Shown: piece after piece, positions 62,728 through 64,000 of the stretch
Position numbering within the stretch: the first letter of the stretch is position 1
Layout: each line of letters starts with the position of its first letter
NCBI GenBank assembly: GCA_021828865.1
Contig: JAJZCW010000004.1
Span: forward strand, 62,001 to 126,000
Length of the DNA: 64,000 nucleotides
From: Bacillota bacterium
GTDB taxonomy: Bacteria > Bacillota > Bacilli > Alicyclobacillales > SLC66
Reading direction: 5' to 3'
Program-made: the position numbers and the translations under genes
The notes under the pieces: model-generated
Told to the model about the DNA's origin: nothing
What the model saw: only the letters and a program-made list of their open reading frames with translations
Databases searched by the model: none

Positions 62728-63813
62728 TTAAAAAGTAATTGAAGCGACCAATGCGCCAACAAACGCGAGGAGCGCAACGGATGATGCCAAAAATACCAAT
62801 ATCCGCCAAGAGAATACTCGGCGTACCATCAACATAGACGGAAGGCTGATCACTGGCAAACTGAACATCAATGCTGCAGCAGGTCCATAACCAAGCCCAA
62901 ATGACAAAAGCGTCTGAACAATGGGTATTTCTCCTGCAGTGGGAATCACAAACAATGTCCCGGATATGGCAAATAGGATCATCACCGGTATGCTGTCTGC
63001 CCACGTTGCTGGTATGGCAGGAAACAACCAAGCCCGAATTGCCCCTAGTATGAGCACACTGATGATGTAAGCGGGGAGAATGCCAATCAGCATTTTGCCA
63101 ATCGCTTTAAGCCAGCGTATCATCAAATTGCCTTTATCTTCTGCTGCCATTTTATTCATGGCTCCACTCATCTTTTCGATGTTTTCCGTGGAGGCCTGCG
63201 AGAAGCGGTTGGCTAGATGGCTAATGCCAAATACCAAAATAATGCCTAAAACAATGCGAAGCAGCGTGAATTTCCATGAAAGAACAAAAGTCATAAACAC
63301 TAAAACCGCAGGATTCAGCGCAGTGTTACCTAGCCAAAAAGCCGTAGCTGCACCGACAGATACAGAATTCTTTCGAAGCCCCACTACCAGTGGAGCGGTA
63401 CAACAAGTTCACATCATGCCAGGCAAAGAAGAAACGCCTGCGATCCAAGTGCTCGTATAGCGATTGGATCCAAGAAGTCTCACCATCCAATCGCGGGGAA
63501 TCAGCACCTGAACGAGTGACCCTAGTAATACCGACACGATGAGTGCTTTATAAATGGCGTTAAAATACGAAAGACTATAATCCCAGGCTGCGTGCCAGGA
63601 CGGAGGTTCCGAAACGGCACTCTTCCCAGAAATGATAGAACTACCAATCGAGTGCTTTGCAGCAGCCACAAAAGCCTTTTGATAGTAAGGATTCCACTTT
63701 GCCCAGTAGAGTCCAATCGCTGCAATCGCTAAAAATAGAATAACACCCAGCCACTTTTTAGCTGATGAATGATCTTGTGCCGGGGACGTAGGCACTGAGA
63801 CAGGACTAGCCAC
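62728..63813 (-). CDS. predicted permease (PF03773-like) with in-frame TGA, candidate selenoprotein
   Basis: 361 codons from GTG 63813 (AAAAGGAGG 6 bases upstream) to TAA, interrupted only by TGA at 63411-63409 (codon 135). The frame on both sides is one protein: membrane helices before, then SSLPGMM-TGA-TCCTAPLVVGLRK, then FWLGNTALNPAVLVFM and IPTAGEIPIVQTLLSFGLGYG, the permease pattern. Homologues as I recall have Cys at the TGA position (MMCTCC), so Sec is the natural reading; a SECIS-like hairpin follows and selD here is itself a Sec gene. Family members export organoarsenicals or unknown solutes. A nonsense mutation is the alternative. Confidence 0.75.
63378..63396 (-). promoter_or_regulatory. 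SECIS-like hairpin in the permease gene
   Basis: GCTCCACT-GGT-AGTGGGGC, 8-bp stem with one G-U pair and GG at the loop start, 13-31 bases after the TGA. Same layout as the selD hairpin. Confidence 0.65.
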
Positions 63814-63890
63814 GCCATTCCTCCTTTTCATGTACTACGATGATTTATTTTCATGGTGATTATAAAAAAGAAACTACCAAATAACAAGCC

Positions 63891-64000
63891 TTAAAGTACA
63901 AATTGCGAGAGTGATTGCTGCAGATCAAGCGCCAATTTATTCAAGGATGCTGAAGAGGCAGTAATTTCCTCCATCGACGCGAGCTGCTCTTGTGAAGAGG
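63891..64000 (-). CDS. methyl-accepting chemotaxis protein, C-terminal fragment
   Basis: The last 36 codons of a chemoreceptor reach the window edge: SSQEQLASMEEITASSASLNKLALDLQQSLSQFVL then stop. The Ser/Glu/Ala heptads and methylation-helix-like EEITASS are typical of the signalling domain's end. The rest lies outside. Confidence 0.8.
   Translation of the reverse strand, partial: SSQEQLASMEEITASSASLNKLALDLQQSLSQFVL

Noticed and set aside
62728-63384. Two separate genes (140 aa and 218 aa) in place of one permease
   Set aside because: Both halves are in the same frame separated only by TGA, the second has no ribosome site and begins in the middle of a conserved motif.
1-64000. CRISPR arrays, insertion sequences, prophage, integrase or attachment sites
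   Set aside because: No repeat-spacer pattern, transposase, terminal inverted repeats or phage genes were seen; the tRNA cluster has no flanking duplicated 3' end.

Overview
The window reads as a chromosome segment of a low/mid-GC, endospore-forming Gram-positive (Bacillota, class Bacilli). The spoVK-hflX-ynbB-glnR-glnA block has the Bacillus subtilis order, with lexA convergent to it. T-box leaders control serine and leucine genes, and there are SPOCS-like and YjcZ-like sporulation-type small proteins and strong AGGAGG ribosome sites. The selenocysteine codons, the fused pyruvate:ferredoxin oxidoreductase and the FNR-type promoters suggest a facultative anaerobe, possibly near Alicyclobacillaceae; that placement is inference. 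No insertion sequences, prophage or CRISPR arrays were seen.

Layout. 0-7.5 kb: aminopeptidase PepA, small unknown proteins, a sirtuin, and a Ser(AGC) T-box ahead of an aminotransferase-serA serine operon, then prs. 7.5-11 kb: an operon with a two-component system, a ferric-reductase-like membrane protein and two small anchored coiled-coil proteins. 11-19 kb: MFS transporter, SOS-regulated lexA, glnA/glnR, ynbB, hflX (apparently with a non-AUG start), spoVK, dapF. 19-22.1 kb: leuS with a Leu(CTC) T-box behind tRNA-Ala, tRNA-Asn and tRNA-Ser. 22-33 kb: CZB chemoreceptor, Sec-containing selD, TetR regulator, GGDEF-PAS protein, diacylglycerol kinase, HAD phosphatase, heterodimeric ABC exporter, orphan FliL-like protein. 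33-38.8 kb: YjcZ-like microprotein, typA, MFS, NCS1 permease with NiaR. 38.8-44.6 kb: radical SAM/SPASM enzyme, multispanning haem-copper/NnrS-like membrane protein, NarK, chemoreceptor. 44.8-49.7 kb: aldo/keto reductase, NERD protein, glycerate kinase, and two secreted proteins behind a c-di-GMP-I riboswitch. 49.7-54.4 kb: fused PorAB and PorGD, then a CGCGG-type candidate RiPP precursor with an RIC (ScdA/YtfE) iron-sulfur repair protein. 54.5-58.4 kb: sugar ABC operon with LacI regulator. 58.6-64 kb: HD-GYP phosphodiesterase, deoD, three paralogous SPOCS-like proteins around a carbonic anhydrase, a permease with an in-frame TGA, and the end of another chemoreceptor.

How the parts connect. 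(1) Selenium: selD has an in-frame TGA at the family's catalytic Cys/Sec position followed by a SECIS-like hairpin. A PF03773-type permease at the window's end has the same arrangement, in a UTCC motif, and is a candidate new selenoprotein. (2) Anaerobic/nitrosative regulon: three promoters carry TGTGA-N6-TCACA-like sites with a -10 about one class II spacing downstream. They drive narK, the membrane-protein/radical-SAM operon and the CGCGG-precursor/RIC operon. This links the peptide to an unlinked radical SAM enzyme by shared regulation. (3) c-di-GMP: a GGDEF protein, an HD-GYP protein and a GEMM-I riboswitch upstream of secreted proteins lie in one window.
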